From positions 372,001-436,000 of the forward strand of contig NZ_JAEKMH010000001.1 in assembly GCF_016411825.1 (NCBI RefSeq): a stretch of DNA of 64,000 bases, read 5' to 3'. The notes beneath the pieces are model-generated. The model worked only from the letters and a program-made list of their open reading frames with translations. It ran no database searches and was not told the DNA's origin. This document shows positions 55,073-64,000 of this stretch, in pieces (position 1 is the first letter of the stretch; every line of letters starts with the position of its first letter). The DNA comes from Devosia sediminis (GTDB lineage: Bacteria; Pseudomonadota; Alphaproteobacteria; Rhizobiales; Devosiaceae). Made by a program: the position numbers and the translations under genes.

Positions 55073-55110
55073 AAAAACAAAGGGCGCGCCCCAGGCCGGG
55101 ACGCGCCCTT
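55073..55110 (-). terminator. intrinsic terminator after cspA
   Basis: AAGGGCGCG (55080-55088) and CGCGCCCTT (55102-55110) pair perfectly. Leftward transcripts run into TTTGTTTTTGC. It lies 22 bases after the cspA stop. The rest of the gap 54822-55131 shows nothing beyond the greA promoter region. Confidence 0.8.
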
Positions 55111-55131
55111 CGGAAAATCAATACCGGTGGA

Positions 55132-55341
55132 TCAGGAGGCCGTGAGGTTGTCAGCGGCGGACTTGCCGGTCCGCTTGTCCTTGACGATCTCGTAGCTCAC
55201 CTTCTGTCCCTCATCCAGGCCATTGAGGCCCGAACGCTGGACTGCGGAGATGTGGACGAACACGTCGGCCCCACCTTCGTCCGGCTGAATGAAGCCATAG
55301 CCTTTTTGGCCGTTGAACCACTTAACGGTACCAGTTGCCAT
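55132..55341 (-). CDS. cspA: cold-shock protein, CspA family
   Basis: A 69-residue single cold-shock domain that binds single-stranded RNA or DNA. RNP1 is KGYGFIQ ([15 protein letters not shown]) and RNP2 is VFVHISAV. It is an RNA chaperone, often multicopy in alphaproteobacteria. It has its own terminator and a long upstream intergenic region (about 460 bases, shared with the divergent methyltransferase gene) that could hold a regulatory 5' leader. Confidence 0.95.
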   Translation of the reverse strand: MATGTVKWFNGQKGYGFIQPDEGGADVFVHISAVQRSGLNGLDEGQKVSYEIVKDKRTGKSAADNLTAS

Positions 55342-55807
55342 GATGCGCGTTCCCTCGTGCAGTCGCTGCTGGAGCGGTCCCGGCCATGCACCTGCCAGAA
55401 CCTAGTTGATATCGAAATATCGGAAGATGACGTCAGCAGGTGCGAATGGAATTCGCGTCTTCAGATCAGTCGGCCGCAATATTCGATGGGGCGAAGCGTA
55501 ACCTGAAATTCACGAGGCTTCAATATGTCGCGTGGACATGACAAAACGCACGGAAAAATCTGGGATTTTTCCGAGCAGACAGAGCTTTAGGCCTAAATCC
55601 ATCCAACTCCGCCGCGGCCTGGATGGATCGTCTGGTGGTGCGTGGTCGCCATTCTCAGCCGGGCGTCAGGGGCTGCCCGAGATATGGACAATTGCCACTG
55701 TAGCTGAGTCAGCGCCGATGGAAAGTGAACAATTGGTCACAGAGGCGTGTGATGCAATTTGCTTGCACTCCGGGGCGCTTTGCGGCAAATCCCGCGCGCC
55801 GTGCCAG
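55342..55807. other. intergenic region between cspA and methyltransferase gene
   Basis: A 466-base gap between divergent genes. It contains a hairpin GGAAAAATC/GATTTTTCC (55552-55572, loop TGG) and the cspA leader near 55342-55400. The frame of the methyltransferase stays open back to 55532, so part of this region could be coding if an upstream start is used. No other feature was recognised. Confidence 0.4.
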
Positions 55808-56815
55808 ATGGGCCGGTTCTCTCGAAAGCAAATCGTCTTGAGCAAGGCGTTCTATTCTTCCGGCGACGTGATTGCCGACCGGCGCGCGGACTATGCCCGC
55901 ATGCTGGCCGAACAGGGCGACCATGCGGCAGCGGCCGAACTCATGGAGCAGGCGCTGGACATGGCGCCCGACTGGGCGGCGGGCTGGGACCTTTGCGGCA
56001 GCTACCACGAAAAAGCCGGGCAGATCGCAGCAGCCATCGCCGCCTGGCGACGGCTGGAAGCCTTGGACGATGATGGCGTCTTCGGCGCCCGGCTGAAGCT
56101 GGCCGCCCACAAGGCGGGACCGGCCGGCGAGGGTACGGCGGTGGGCTATGTCGAGGCACTGTTCGACCAGTATGCGGCCAAGTTCGAGGAGTCGCTGGTC
56201 GGCAAGCTCGGTTACCGGGTGCCGGACCTGCTCGACGACCTGGTCAATGCGGAGATGGCGCGGCTGGGCATCGGCGCCTTCGAGCGCGCGCTGGATCTCG
56301 GCTGCGGCACCGGCCTCATGGGCGAAAAGCTGCGCGCCAAGGTGGCGCACCTCGAAGGCGTCGATATTTCGGCGGCGATGATCGCCGAGACGGCCCGCAA
56401 GGGCATTTATGACAGCCTCTCCAAGGCCGAGCTGGTGGCGACACTCAATGCCCGCCGCGCCGATGCGGACCTGGTGACCGCGGCGGATGTCCTCATCTAT
56501 TGCGGCGCGCTGCAGCCGATCCTTGGCGCACTGCTGCCGGCGATGCGGCCGGGTGGCCTCGTGGCCTTTTCGCTCGAAGCGCATGACGGCGAGGAAGAAA
56601 TCTTCCTGCGTCCAAGTCTTCGCTACGCCCACGGCGTCGAGGCGACACGCAACGCGCTTGTCGTGGCGGGGCTGGACCTGCTGCGCTTCGAGACCGCCGT
56701 GCTGCGCTTCGATCGCGGCGCACCGATCACAGGCATTCTCGTGGTGGCGCGCAAGCCGGCGGTGGAGCTGACGGCTGCAAATGACGAAGCCGAAGGCGGC
56801 GACGTCGCGGCCTAG
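55808..56815 (+). CDS. SAM-dependent methyltransferase with N-terminal tetratricopeptide-like helices
   Basis: A protein of about 335 residues. The N-terminal ~100 residues look like TPR helices (AEQGDHAAAAELMEQALDMAPDWAAGWDLCGSYHEKAG). The class I methyltransferase core follows: motif I ALDLGCGTGLMGEKL, then HLEGVDISAAMIAETARKG and DADLVTAADVLIYCGAL. Such TPR-methyltransferase proteins are common in Hyphomicrobiales; the substrate is unknown. The start is uncertain: the frame is open from 55532, with ATG at 55718 and 55808 and a TTG at 55838. The conserved-looking part begins around AFYSSGDVIADRRADYARML. Confidence 0.8.
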   Translation: MGRFSRKQIVLSKAFYSSGDVIADRRADYARMLAEQGDHAAAAELMEQALDMAPDWAAGWDLCGSYHEKAGQIAAAIAAWRRLEALDDDGVFGARLKLAAHKAGPAGEGTAVGYVEALFDQYAAKFEESLVGKLGYRVPDLLDDLVNAEMARLGIGAFERALDLGCGTGLMGEKLRAKVAHLEGVDISAAMIAETARKGIYDSLSKAELVATLNARRADADLVTAADVLIYCGALQPILGALLPAMRPGGLVAFSLEAHDGEEEIFLRPSLRYAHGVEATRNALVVAGLDLLRFETAVLRFDRGAPITGILVVARKPAVELTAANDEAEGGDVAA

Positions 56816-56885
56816 GCGGTAGACACCTCTTGGTCTTTCGTAGCCTGACGGCGGTTCCGACCGGGAACTCACCCCCCTTTCGTCA

Positions 56886-56953
56886 TTGCTCGGCTTGACC
56901 GGGCAATCCACCTCGCCGCCAGATCGCATGGACCACCCGGTCAAGCCGGGTGG
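56886..56953. repeat. paired REP-like palindromes (BIME-like)
   Basis: TTGCTCGG/CCGGGCAA around CTTGA (56886-56906) and CCACCCGG/CCGGGTGG around TCAAG (56933-56953), followed by TGACGA. This is the same pair and order as at 19018-19097, with a 26-base instead of a 38-base spacer. It fills most of the gap before the threonine aldolase gene. Confidence 0.75.
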
Positions 56954-57056
56954 TGACGATGGGGAGGGGCGATCGGTTGGCGCGTGAAGTATTGGGTCTG
57001 GGGCTCTAGCTAAGTTTCGACCTGCTTGCGACAAGGGGACTTTAGGAGACCCCGCC

Positions 57057-58079
57057 ATGAATGCCATCCGCCACGATTTTCGTTCCGACACCGTCACCAA
57101 GCCCAGCGCCGGGATGCGCGCGGCGATGGCGGCGGCCGAGGTGGGCGATGACGTGTTCGGCGACGATCCGACCGTCAACCGGCTCGAGCAGCGCATAGCC
57201 GGGATGCTGGGCAAGGATGCAGCGCTGTTCGTGCCTTCCGGGACCATGTCGAACCTCCTGGCCTTGATGAGCCATTGCGGCCGGGGCGACGAATATATCG
57301 CCGGGCAGAAGGCGCATCTCTATGTCAACGAGGCGGGTGGCGCGGCGGTGCTGGGCTCGATCCAGCCGCAGCCGATCGGGCATCAGGCCGATGGCACGAT
57401 GGCGCTGGCGGATATCGAGGCGGCCATCAAGCCCGACGACGCCCACTATGCCCGCACGCGGGTGATCTGCCTCGAAAACACCTTTGGCGGCCGCGTCATA
57501 CCGATGGACTACATGCGCGCCGTGGCGGACATAGCCCGGCGCCATGATCTTGGCCTGCACCTCGACGGCGCCAGGGCCTTCAATGCCACCACGGTGCTCG
57601 GCATGGACATTGCCGCCTTCACCGCGCCGTTCGATTCCGTGTCGATCTGCCTTTCGAAGGGGCTCGGCGCGCCGGTCGGGTCGGTGCTGATCGGGCGGCG
57701 GAACCTGATCGACACGGCGCGGCGCCACCGCAAGATGCTGGGCGGTGGGCTACGGCAATCGGGCCTCCTGGCGGCGGCCGGGCTTTATGCGCTCGACAAC
57801 AATGTCGCGCGGTTGGCCGACGATCACCGCCGGGCCAGGCAATTGGCAGAGGGCCTGTCGCGGCACGCTGCGCTCACGGTCACGGCGCCGGATACCAATA
57901 TCCTCTGGGTCGATGCGCATGCCGATATTGCCGAAGCCTTCGACACCTACCTTGCCGAGCAGGGCATTGCGGTGATCGGCCGCTACGGGCAGCAGCGCTG
58001 GGTGACGCATATCGACATCACGGACGATGATGTGTCCGGGGCGCTGGCGCTGGTCGACCGGTTCTTCGAGCGCCGATAA
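57057..58079 (+). CDS. ltaE: low-specificity L-threonine aldolase
   Basis: A 340-residue PLP enzyme cleaving threonine or allo-threonine to glycine and acetaldehyde. It opens HDFRSDTVTKPSAGMRAAMAAAEVGDDVFGDDPTVNRLE, the standard family start. FVPSGTMSNLLALMSH, LENTFGGRVIPMDYM, HLDGARAFNA (PLP Asp) and the PLP Lys in SICLSKGLGAPVGSVLIG are all present. AGGAGACC precedes the ATG. It is monocistronic. Confidence 0.94.
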   Translation: MNAIRHDFRSDTVTKPSAGMRAAMAAAEVGDDVFGDDPTVNRLEQRIAGMLGKDAALFVPSGTMSNLLALMSHCGRGDEYIAGQKAHLYVNEAGGAAVLGSIQPQPIGHQADGTMALADIEAAIKPDDAHYARTRVICLENTFGGRVIPMDYMRAVADIARRHDLGLHLDGARAFNATTVLGMDIAAFTAPFDSVSICLSKGLGAPVGSVLIGRRNLIDTARRHRKMLGGGLRQSGLLAAAGLYALDNNVARLADDHRRARQLAEGLSRHAALTVTAPDTNILWVDAHADIAEAFDTYLAEQGIAVIGRYGQQRWVTHIDITDDDVSGALALVDRFFERR

Positions 58080-58177
58080 TTCTTTGCGCGGTGGCAAGAC
58101 TTTGTTTGCCCTATCCGGCAACGTCATCTTCAGGCGCCGGTGCTTAAGTCCCTGTCGAACAGAAGGAGACAGCGGCG

Positions 58178-59347
58178 ATGCCCGGAGGGGGGAGCCTCAC
58201 CAGCCGCGTGCTTGGCACGCTGGGAGAGATTGACGCCATCGCCCACGCGTGGCGGGCACTCGAGGCCGACTGCGCCGATCCGCTGACCTATTTCCAGAGC
58301 TTTGACTGGTGCCGCAACTGGGTGGCGCAATTCTGCGCGGATGGCAGCCATATCCCCTATGTGGTGACCGTCTGGCAGGGCGACACGCTCCTGGCGCTAT
58401 GGCCGCGGATGATCGTCGAAAGCGCGGGTATCAGGCGTCTTGAAACATTGGGCGTGCCGCATAGCCAATATTGCGGCATCCTGATGCGTCAGGACGCGGG
58501 GCCATTCGGCGAGATCGCGGCGCTGCTGCGGCGCCAGGTGCGCCAGTCGGGCTGCGATGTGATCCTGTCGCGCGCCGTCCTGGCGGGCAGCGTGCTGGAA
58601 CGGGTTCTGGGCGACAAGCCCCGCGTCGAGGGAGCGGACAATGCCGCCTCGATGCTCGATCTCTCTGGCTTTGCCTCGGCCGACGACTATGTGGCGCGGC
58701 TGGGCAAACTGCAGAAGCGCAATCGCAACCGGCGGCGCAATCACCTGGCGCGGCTGGGTGCGCTCGATTTCGAAGTAATCTGGCCGGAGCACCGGAATTT
58801 CGCTGCGCTGGTGACGCTCTGCATCGCCATGAAGCGCCAGTGGCTGGCCGAAACGGGACGGCTGGGCACCGGCTTTGCCATGCGCGGCCTCGAGGATTTT
58901 CTCGCCTCGCTGGAAGGCAACCCGGCCGCGCTCGAGGGCGCCTGCCTCTCGGTGCTGCGCGCGGGCGACCGGGTCGTGGCCCTGGAGCTGGGCTTCATCC
59001 GTAGCGGGCATTACTACGCCTTTGTCGGCGGGTTCGACTGGGACCTGCAGGCGCTCTCGCCGGGCAAGGTGCAGATGGAATTCACGGTGGCCTGGCTGAT
59101 CGGTCAGGGCGTCACCGGCTATGACCTCTTGATCAATCCGGCCGAATACAAGGCGAGCTGGACCAACCGGAGCATTGCCGTTTCGAGCCGCGCCGAGGCG
59201 CTCAACTGGCGTGGGCGGTTCTATGCCGGCGCGTGGCTGCCGCGGATCCGGCCGGCGCTGAAGCGCCTGCATGCCGACATCCCGATCCTGGTCGAACGGG
59301 TGATGGCGGTGTTGCGGCCGGCGGCCTGCATGATTCTTTATGTCTAG
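58178..59347 (+). CDS. CelD/BcsL-type GNAT acyltransferase
   Basis: A 389-residue protein of the double-GNAT (FemAB-like, CelD) family. The N-terminal half has YFQSFDWCRNWVAQFC and VVTVWQGDTLLALWP. The second acyltransferase core is near LGKLQKRNRNRRRNHLARLG and GHYYAFVGGFDWDLQALSPGKVQMEF, the family's typical closing block. Relatives act in polysaccharide synthesis or peptidoglycan-like acylation. The stop overlaps the flippase gene by eight bases, so the two act together, probably in making a surface glycan. Confidence 0.85.
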   Translation: MPGGGSLTSRVLGTLGEIDAIAHAWRALEADCADPLTYFQSFDWCRNWVAQFCADGSHIPYVVTVWQGDTLLALWPRMIVESAGIRRLETLGVPHSQYCGILMRQDAGPFGEIAALLRRQVRQSGCDVILSRAVLAGSVLERVLGDKPRVEGADNAASMLDLSGFASADDYVARLGKLQKRNRNRRRNHLARLGALDFEVIWPEHRNFAALVTLCIAMKRQWLAETGRLGTGFAMRGLEDFLASLEGNPAALEGACLSVLRAGDRVVALELGFIRSGHYYAFVGGFDWDLQALSPGKVQMEFTVAWLIGQGVTGYDLLINPAEYKASWTNRSIAVSSRAEALNWRGRFYAGAWLPRIRPALKRLHADIPILVERVMAVLRPAACMILYV

Positions 59348-60641
59348 CTCGCCGGAGGGGCCGGTTCAGGCGGCGACCGCACTGGCCATCAGGGTCGCGG
59401 GCGCCGCCTTGGTGTTCGGCCTCCAGGTGCTGCTGGCCAGACTGCTGCCCGAAGACGGCTATGGCGGCTTCGTCACGCTCTGGACCTGGATGCTGGCGCT
59501 GGGCAGTTTCGCCGCGCTCGGCTTTGCCGAATCCAGCGTGCGCTTCGTGCCGCGCTACCACGAGCGGGGGCGGGGTGCGGCGCTGCGCAGCTATTGGCGC
59601 TTCGGCCTCCTCGTCGTGATGGGCACGGGCGGCGCACTGGCGGCCATCGCCGCCATGCTGGCGCTGGGCATCGGCCTCGATGGGCCCGGGATGACCGTGC
59701 TGCTGGTGGCGCTCGGCCTGCCGGTGCTGGGGCTCGAATATTATCTCGAAGGAGTGGCGCGCAGCCTCGGCTGGTTCCGGCTGGCGGCGGTGCCGGTCTA
59801 TATTCTGCGGCCGGTGCTGATCGGAACAACCTGTATCTTGCTCTCGGCCGGTGGGGTGGCGCTGACCTTGCCCGTTATCGGCGCGGTGCTGATCGGCAGC
59901 ATGGGCCTTGTGGCGCTGCTGATGCTGCTGATGCTGGCGCGGCAACTGCGCGGAGCCGCTGCGGGAAGCACCGTCACCACGGTGCAGCAGCGCCGGCTGT
60001 GGCTGCGCGTCTCATTGCCGCTGCTGCTGCTTTCGGGACTCGACGACCTGGCCAGCTATGCGGACGTGCTGGTGCTGAGCCTCCTGGTGGAGCCGGACGT
60101 CGTCGGGGTTTATTTCGCCGCGGTGCGGGCGCTCGCCCTCGCGGGGTTCGTTGCCTATGCCATGGCGCTGGTCTCTGGCCGGCGCTTCGCACTCGACCTG
60201 GCAGTGGCGGACCGACGGGCGCTGCAATCGAACATGCTGCAATCGACCCGGCTCACCCTGTGGGCCACCATCGTGGCCGTCGGGTTGGCGCTGCTGGCCG
60301 GGCCGCTGCTGCTCGGCGCCTTTGGCGAGGCCTTTGTCGCGGGGCAGGGGGTGATGGCCATCATGGGGGCAGGCCTGGTCCTGCGGGCCATGTCGGGGCA
60401 GGCGGGCGAGGCGCTGATCGTGCTCGGCCGCCAGCGCGAGGGGCTGCTGGTGAGCTTCGGCGTGCTGGTGGTGACTCTGGCGCTGAGTTTTGTCCTGGTG
60501 CCCGAGCTGGGGGCCGAGGGCGCAGCCATCGCCAGCGCCACGGCCATGGCCTGCCGCACTGCGGCCCTTGCCATGCTGCTGTGGCGGAGCGACCGGCTGC
60601 GCGTCCTCAGCTTCGGCCTGCCATCCTTGTCGCGCGCCTAG
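59340..60641 (+). CDS. polysaccharide flippase (Wzx/MATE-like, MVF superfamily)
   Basis: A 433-residue inner-membrane protein with about 12-14 helices. The pattern, with LLARLLPEDGYGGFVTLWTWMLALGSFAALGFAESSVRF in the first two helices and FVAGQGVMAIMGAGLVLRAMSGQAGEAL late, fits the polysaccharide-transporter (Wzx) branch. It would move lipid-linked sugars across the inner membrane. It is coupled to the CelD-type gene by an overlap. No glycosyltransferase genes are adjacent, so the rest of the pathway is elsewhere. Confidence 0.85.
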   Translation: MSSSPEGPVQAATALAIRVAGAALVFGLQVLLARLLPEDGYGGFVTLWTWMLALGSFAALGFAESSVRFVPRYHERGRGAALRSYWRFGLLVVMGTGGALAAIAAMLALGIGLDGPGMTVLLVALGLPVLGLEYYLEGVARSLGWFRLAAVPVYILRPVLIGTTCILLSAGGVALTLPVIGAVLIGSMGLVALLMLLMLARQLRGAAAGSTVTTVQQRRLWLRVSLPLLLLSGLDDLASYADVLVLSLLVEPDVVGVYFAAVRALALAGFVAYAMALVSGRRFALDLAVADRRALQSNMLQSTRLTLWATIVAVGLALLAGPLLLGAFGEAFVAGQGVMAIMGAGLVLRAMSGQAGEALIVLGRQREGLLVSFGVLVVTLALSFVLVPELGAEGAAIASATAMACRTAALAMLLWRSDRLRVLSFGLPSLSRA

Positions 60642-61555
60642 CGGGGCGCGCTGGCGCGCATCAGGCTGACGTCCCCGCCGATTTCGGCACGCCGGAAGGT
60701 GATGGACGCGAGGGCGTGGTCGTTGAGCGCGGTTTCGAGCCAGATGGCGTCGATGGACGCTTCCTGCCCGAGCTGCCGATCGATCTGGATGAAGCGGAAC
60801 GGCGTGGCATCGCGAACGGATTCGGGGTGCTCGCCGCCGGTCCACTGATAGGCGCCGCCCTCGGCATTGGCCCAGAAGCCTGCAACGGCGAGTTGGGCCA
60901 CGGCATGGGCGGGCGTCGCGGCGCCCTCGGCTTCGGTGGCGTAGAGCGCCGGCCATTCAGGCAGGGCGGCATCCATGCCTTCCCACTCGGCGGCTGTGTC
61001 CAGCGTGCTCAGCGGGTCGAGGCAGGGGCCGGTGGCGCAATCGTGCTTGGCGGCGGACTTTTCGGGAATGACCTTGCTGCTGACATCGATCAGCGCGGCG
61101 CTGTTGCCCATGAGGGGTTGGAAGACGAAGCGCCAGGCCATGTGGTCGCCGAGGCCAAAGGCATCCTCGTCGGCGACATCGCCTTCGCCATAGGCAGCGA
61201 TGGTTTCGGCGCGGACGGCCGGCCCCAGATTGTAGTGGCGCACTTCGATGAAACTGACCGGCCCGTCTTCCTCGCTGAGGATCTGGCCATAGTCCACAGC
61301 GGTGCGCGTGCGGATGGAGGGGATTTCCGCCGTGGCGATCAGCAGTGCCTTTTCCAGCGGCCCGACCGAGCCGCCGGGGGCGATGTCGCCGACGTCGATG
61401 AATTCGTCGAGCAGGACCTTTTCGAGCAGGTCGACATCGAGCCGCTCGAAGCCGTCGGCTCCGATGAAGCTGTCGAGCTCGGTTTGGAGATCCTGGGCGA
61501 TGGTCAATGCGGTGCCGGAGAGAAGGACGGCGAGGGTTGCGGCGGTACGGATCAT
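60638..61555 (-). CDS. secreted protein, unknown family
   Basis: A 305-residue exported protein. The signal peptide is IRTAATLAVLLSGTALTIAQ. The mature part is acidic and soluble, with DATPFRFIQIDRQLGQEASIDAIWLETALNDH near the C-terminus and two Cys close together (HDCATGPCLDPL). No domain recognised. ATG 61555 starts the signal peptide. The stop overlaps the convergent flippase gene by four bases. Confidence 0.65.
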   Translation of the reverse strand: MIRTAATLAVLLSGTALTIAQDLQTELDSFIGADGFERLDVDLLEKVLLDEFIDVGDIAPGGSVGPLEKALLIATAEIPSIRTRTAVDYGQILSEEDGPVSFIEVRHYNLGPAVRAETIAAYGEGDVADEDAFGLGDHMAWRFVFQPLMGNSAALIDVSSKVIPEKSAAKHDCATGPCLDPLSTLDTAAEWEGMDAALPEWPALYATEAEGAATPAHAVAQLAVAGFWANAEGGAYQWTGGEHPESVRDATPFRFIQIDRQLGQEASIDAIWLETALNDHALASITFRRAEIGGDVSLMRASAPR

Positions 61556-61659
61556 GTCATGCTCCCGGAATGACGGATGCGCCTCGATAGCGGAGCCAGC
61601 ATGAACCCAGGATGAGCGGAAGGGAATGGCGGATGCGCCTGGCACCCGCCATTTGGTGA

Positions 61660-62283
61660 TCACTGCGCCCGCCAGAAGGCGTGGAGGCCGGCAATGTCGG
61701 CGGACGTCAGCAAGGGCATGGCTTCAGAGAGGGTTTCGACCGGCCAGTCCCACCATGCCATGTCGAGCAGCATCGCGATGTGCTCGTCGGCAAAGCGCCT
61801 GCGGATGGGCTTGGCCGGATTGCCGCCGACAATGGTGTAGGGCTCGACATCCTTGGTCACCAGGGCACGGGTGCCGATGACGGCGCCGTGGCCGATCTTT
61901 ACACCCGGCATGACGATGGCCTCGGAGCCGATCCAGACATCGTTGCCGATGACCGTATCCCCCGCGGGCTGGAAGGCATTGACGGCCGTGGCGAATTCCG
62001 GCGCATCGGGCACGAAGGCGAAGGGAAAGGTCGAGACCCAGTCGTTCCGGTGGCCCTGGTTGCCGGCCATGATGAAGGCGGCGCCCGAACCGATCGAGCA
62101 GAAGGCGCCGATGACCAGCCGATCGACGCCCGGCGTCGTCATCAGGTAGCGGGCGCAGTCATCGAAGCCGTGGCCGTGATAATAGCCGGAATAGTAGCTG
62201 TAGCGGCCGACCAGGATATTGGGGTTGGTGACCTGGCGGTCGAGCGGAATGCCCAGGAACGGGCTTTCAAAGAAGTTGGACAT
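61660..62283 (-). CDS. CatB-like hexapeptide-repeat acetyltransferase (xenobiotic acyltransferase family)
   Basis: A 207-residue left-handed beta-helix acetyltransferase. The [20 protein letters not shown] opening and the loop [31 protein letters not shown], with the catalytic His, are the signature of chloramphenicol/streptogramin acetyltransferases (CatB/Vat). Hexapeptide coils follow: [36 protein letters not shown]. Chromosomal members are common, and few confer resistance, so the natural acceptor is unknown. It stands alone. Confidence 0.88.
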   Translation of the reverse strand: MSNFFESPFLGIPLDRQVTNPNILVGRYSYYSGYYHGHGFDDCARYLMTTPGVDRLVIGAFCSIGSGAAFIMAGNQGHRNDWVSTFPFAFVPDAPEFATAVNAFQPAGDTVIGNDVWIGSEAIVMPGVKIGHGAVIGTRALVTKDVEPYTIVGGNPAKPIRRRFADEHIAMLLDMAWWDWPVETLSEAMPLLTSADIAGLHAFWRAQ

Positions 62284-62499
62284 GTTTGTTCCATGAAGCG
62301 GTGCAGCCGCAGAGGCGGCGCAAGAATGCAGAGTGTGGGGAAGACCGGCGGGCGCGCAGCATCATGCGCCGGCGCGCCGGGCCGGTCGGAGGGCGTTCCT
62401 TGCGCGGGTCAGGCGCGGGGGAACGCTATGGAGCTGGTTCGGTCTGCAAGCTTCATGGTGTCGCCTCGGTAGCGCAAAGCGTGGCCGGCGTCGAGGGGT

Positions 62500-62961
62500 T
62501 CAGTCCTCGGCCATGATGTCTTCGGGCGTCGCGCCATCGGTGACGAAGCTCAGCGTGTAGCTGGCGCCGGACTTGGCGCGCGCCTCGCAGGTGAAGCGGG
62601 CCGGCGCGCCTTCATAGGGGTTTTCGTAGATGCAGGTGCCGCGAGCCGGGACCGAGCGCGGATCGCTGCCGGTGACACCGAGCACGACCTGATCGAGCTG
62701 GTGGTGGATTTCGTTGTCGATCACCTCGTCGGAGGTGCCCGAAAAGGTGACGATCTGCTCGCCCGCAAAGGCATAGAGCCCGACGCGGCCAATGTCGTAG
62801 ATCACCTGCATGACGCTGTCCTTGCAGTCGGCGGAGAGATCGTCGCCATCGACCACGAGGCTTTCGCAGGTGCCGTCCATGGTGATCATGTTGGTGGGCT
62901 CGGCCGCCTGCGCCGGCAAGGCGAGGACGAGGACGGGCAGGGCAAGGGCGAGGTTTTTCAT
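62500..62961 (-). CDS. secreted protein, unknown family
   Basis: A 153-residue exported protein with a signal peptide ending LPAQAAE. Four Cys (TCESL, ADCKD, GTCIY, FTCEA) suggest two disulfides. The rest is beta-rich (SYTLSFVTDG). No family recognised. The start MKNLALALP at 62961 is favoured over an upstream in-frame codon. It is the first gene downstream of carB on the same strand, but a hairpin separates them. Confidence 0.6.
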   Translation of the reverse strand: MKNLALALPVLVLALPAQAAEPTNMITMDGTCESLVVDGDDLSADCKDSVMQVIYDIGRVGLYAFAGEQIVTFSGTSDEVIDNEIHHQLDQVVLGVTGSDPRSVPARGTCIYENPYEGAPARFTCEARAKSGASYTLSFVTDGATPEDIMAED

Positions 62962-63021
62962 TGGGTCCACCACGGTTTGGCCGGGTGGACACGATGGGCG
63001 AGGCAGGTAGCGCCGTCAATG

Positions 63022-63041
63022 GGGAGGGGCGAACCCCTCCC
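63022..63041 (-). terminator. UUCG-loop hairpin after carB
   Basis: GGGAGGGG (63022-63029) and CCCCTCCC (63034-63041) around CGAA; on the transcribed strand the loop is the very stable UUCG. It lies 12 bases after the carB stop. There is no long T-run. Confidence 0.55.
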
Positions 63042-63052
63042 GTTCCTGATGA

Positions 63053-64000
63053 TCAGGCCGCAAAATATTCCTGCAGGGCGCGGACCTGCAGGCTACCCTG
63101 CTTGAGGGCGACGATCCCCTCCACCGCGGCGAGGGCGCCGTCGATGGTGGTGTAGTAGGGGATCTTGGCCAGGAGGGCGGTGCGGCGGATATCGCGGCTG
63201 TCGCTGATCGACTTGAGGCCATCGGTGGTGTTGATCACCAGCTGCACGCCGCCATTCTTCATCGAGTCGACGATATGCGGGCGGCCCTCGAGCACCTTGT
63301 TGATCTTGGTGGCCGGGACATTGTTGTCGACGAGATAGCGCTGGGTGCCGCCGGTGGCGAGGATTTCGAAACCGGCTTCGACCAGGTGTCGAGCCATGTC
63401 GACAATGTACTGCTTGTCATCGTCGCGCACCGAGATGAAGGCCTTGCCCGCGGTCGGCACCTTCTGGCCGGCGCCCATCTGCGACTTGGCGAAGGCGATG
63501 GCGAAATCGCGATCGAGGCCGATGACTTCGCCGGTCGATTTCATTTCCGGGCCGAGCACCGTATCGACGCCGGGGAAGCGGTTGAAGGGGAACACGGCTT
63601 CCTTGACGGCGATGTGCTTGAGGGTCTTCTCGGTGAGATTGAAGCTCGCAAGGCTTTCGCCGGCCATGACGCGCGAGGCGATCTTGGCGATGGGCTCGCC
63701 GATGACCTTGGCGACGAAGGGCACGGTGCGCGAGGCGCGCGGGTTCACTTCGATCAGGTAGATCGTGTCGTCCTTATAGGCGAACTGCACGTTCATCAGG
63801 CCACCGACCTTGAGCGCGAAGGCGAGTTCGCGGGTCTGGCGCTTGAGCTCCTCGATGACTTCGGGGGGCAGCGAGCGCGGCGGCAGGGAGCAGGCCGAGT
63901 CGCCCGAATGGATGCCGGCCTCTTCGATATGCTCCATGATGCCGGCGACGAACACGTCCTTGCCATCGCAGAGGGCATCGACGTCGATTTCGATGGCGCC
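63053..64000 (-). CDS. carB: carbamoyl-phosphate synthase large chain, C-terminal part (cut by window edge)
   Basis: The last 315 residues of CarB; the frame stays open to the window edge. The visible part begins [40 protein letters not shown], the end of the second ATP-grasp domain, followed by [21 protein letters not shown]. The final ~135 residues are the MGS-like allosteric domain ([34 protein letters not shown]). CarB makes carbamoyl phosphate for arginine and pyrimidine synthesis. The N-terminal part lies outside the window. Confidence 0.97.
   Translation of the reverse strand, partial: GAIEIDVDALCDGKDVFVAGIMEHIEEAGIHSGDSACSLPPRSLPPEVIEELKRQTRELAFALKVGGLMNVQFAYKDDTIYLIEVNPRASRTVPFVAKVIGEPIAKIASRVMAGESLASFNLTEKTLKHIAVKEAVFPFNRFPGVDTVLGPEMKSTGEVIGLDRDFAIAFAKSQMGAGQKVPTAGKAFISVRDDDKQYIVDMARHLVEAGFEILATGGTQRYLVDNNVPATKINKVLEGRPHIVDSMKNGGVQLVINTTDGLKSISDSRDIRRTALLAKIPYYTTIDGALAAVEGIVALKQGSLQVRALQEYFAA

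Overview
The window is high-GC chromosomal DNA from an alphaproteobacterium of the order Hyphomicrobiales. Its gene content and style (greA, trxB and an LsrB-like LysR regulator in a row, a UvrB with a long N-terminal extension, a GAAC-N7-GAAC SOS box, PchR-like AraC regulators, CCUCCUCC-loop small RNAs) resemble Devosia or a close relative. The genus is inference. No rRNA, tRNA, CRISPR array, prophage or insertion sequence was seen.

Layout. 1-3500 is accessory: a small GIY-YIG nuclease gene between two copies of a REP-like palindrome, a low-GC two- or three-ORF unit (AAA ATPase split by a frame change, plus a putative PD-(D/E)XK nuclease), and decayed tandem copies of the uvrB 3' end. 3511-6120 is uvrB with an SOS box. 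6418-13507 is a sulfur block: flavin reductase, flavin monooxygenase and a sulfonate-type ABC transporter behind a palindromic operator, then a cystine-type ABC transporter. 13616-17971 is an RND efflux pump with its membrane fusion protein. 18174-23569 holds a spermidine-synthase-like protein, a LysR regulator and three carbonyl or alcohol oxidoreductases. 23646-24702 is a pseudo-receiver with a coupled partner gene.

25281-35844 is the most distinctive protein locus. Three paralogous PchR-like AraC regulators alternate with three HAF-repeat autotransporters. Each autotransporter gene has a hairpin plus short T-run just before its ribosome binding site. Two of the three share nearly identical barrels but have divergent passengers. 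35933-37275 holds two secreted SH3/crystallin-like (I36) proteins. 37506-45336 is mixed housekeeping: thioesterase, thymidine kinase, two DUF2147 proteins, exporters, a cysteine-desulfurase-like protein, Spy/CpxP-like, GNAT and CBS proteins. 45483-49038 holds a LacI regulator with three operators, an aspartate aminotransferase and a large unknown protein.

49165-50100 has no protein gene. It carries four minus-strand small-RNA units in tandem, each with its own promoter-like box and intrinsic terminator. Together they hold seven exact CUCCUCC loops, the anti-Shine-Dalgarno signature of alpha-r14/NfeR1 and CcsR ('cuckoo') RNAs. 50220-55341 runs leftward: two paralogous secreted proteins, a HAD hydrolase, lsrB-like, trxB, greA and cspA. 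55808-64000 has a methyltransferase, threonine aldolase, a CelD-type acyltransferase with a polysaccharide flippase, secreted unknowns, a CatB-like acetyltransferase and the 3' end of carB, cut by the window edge.
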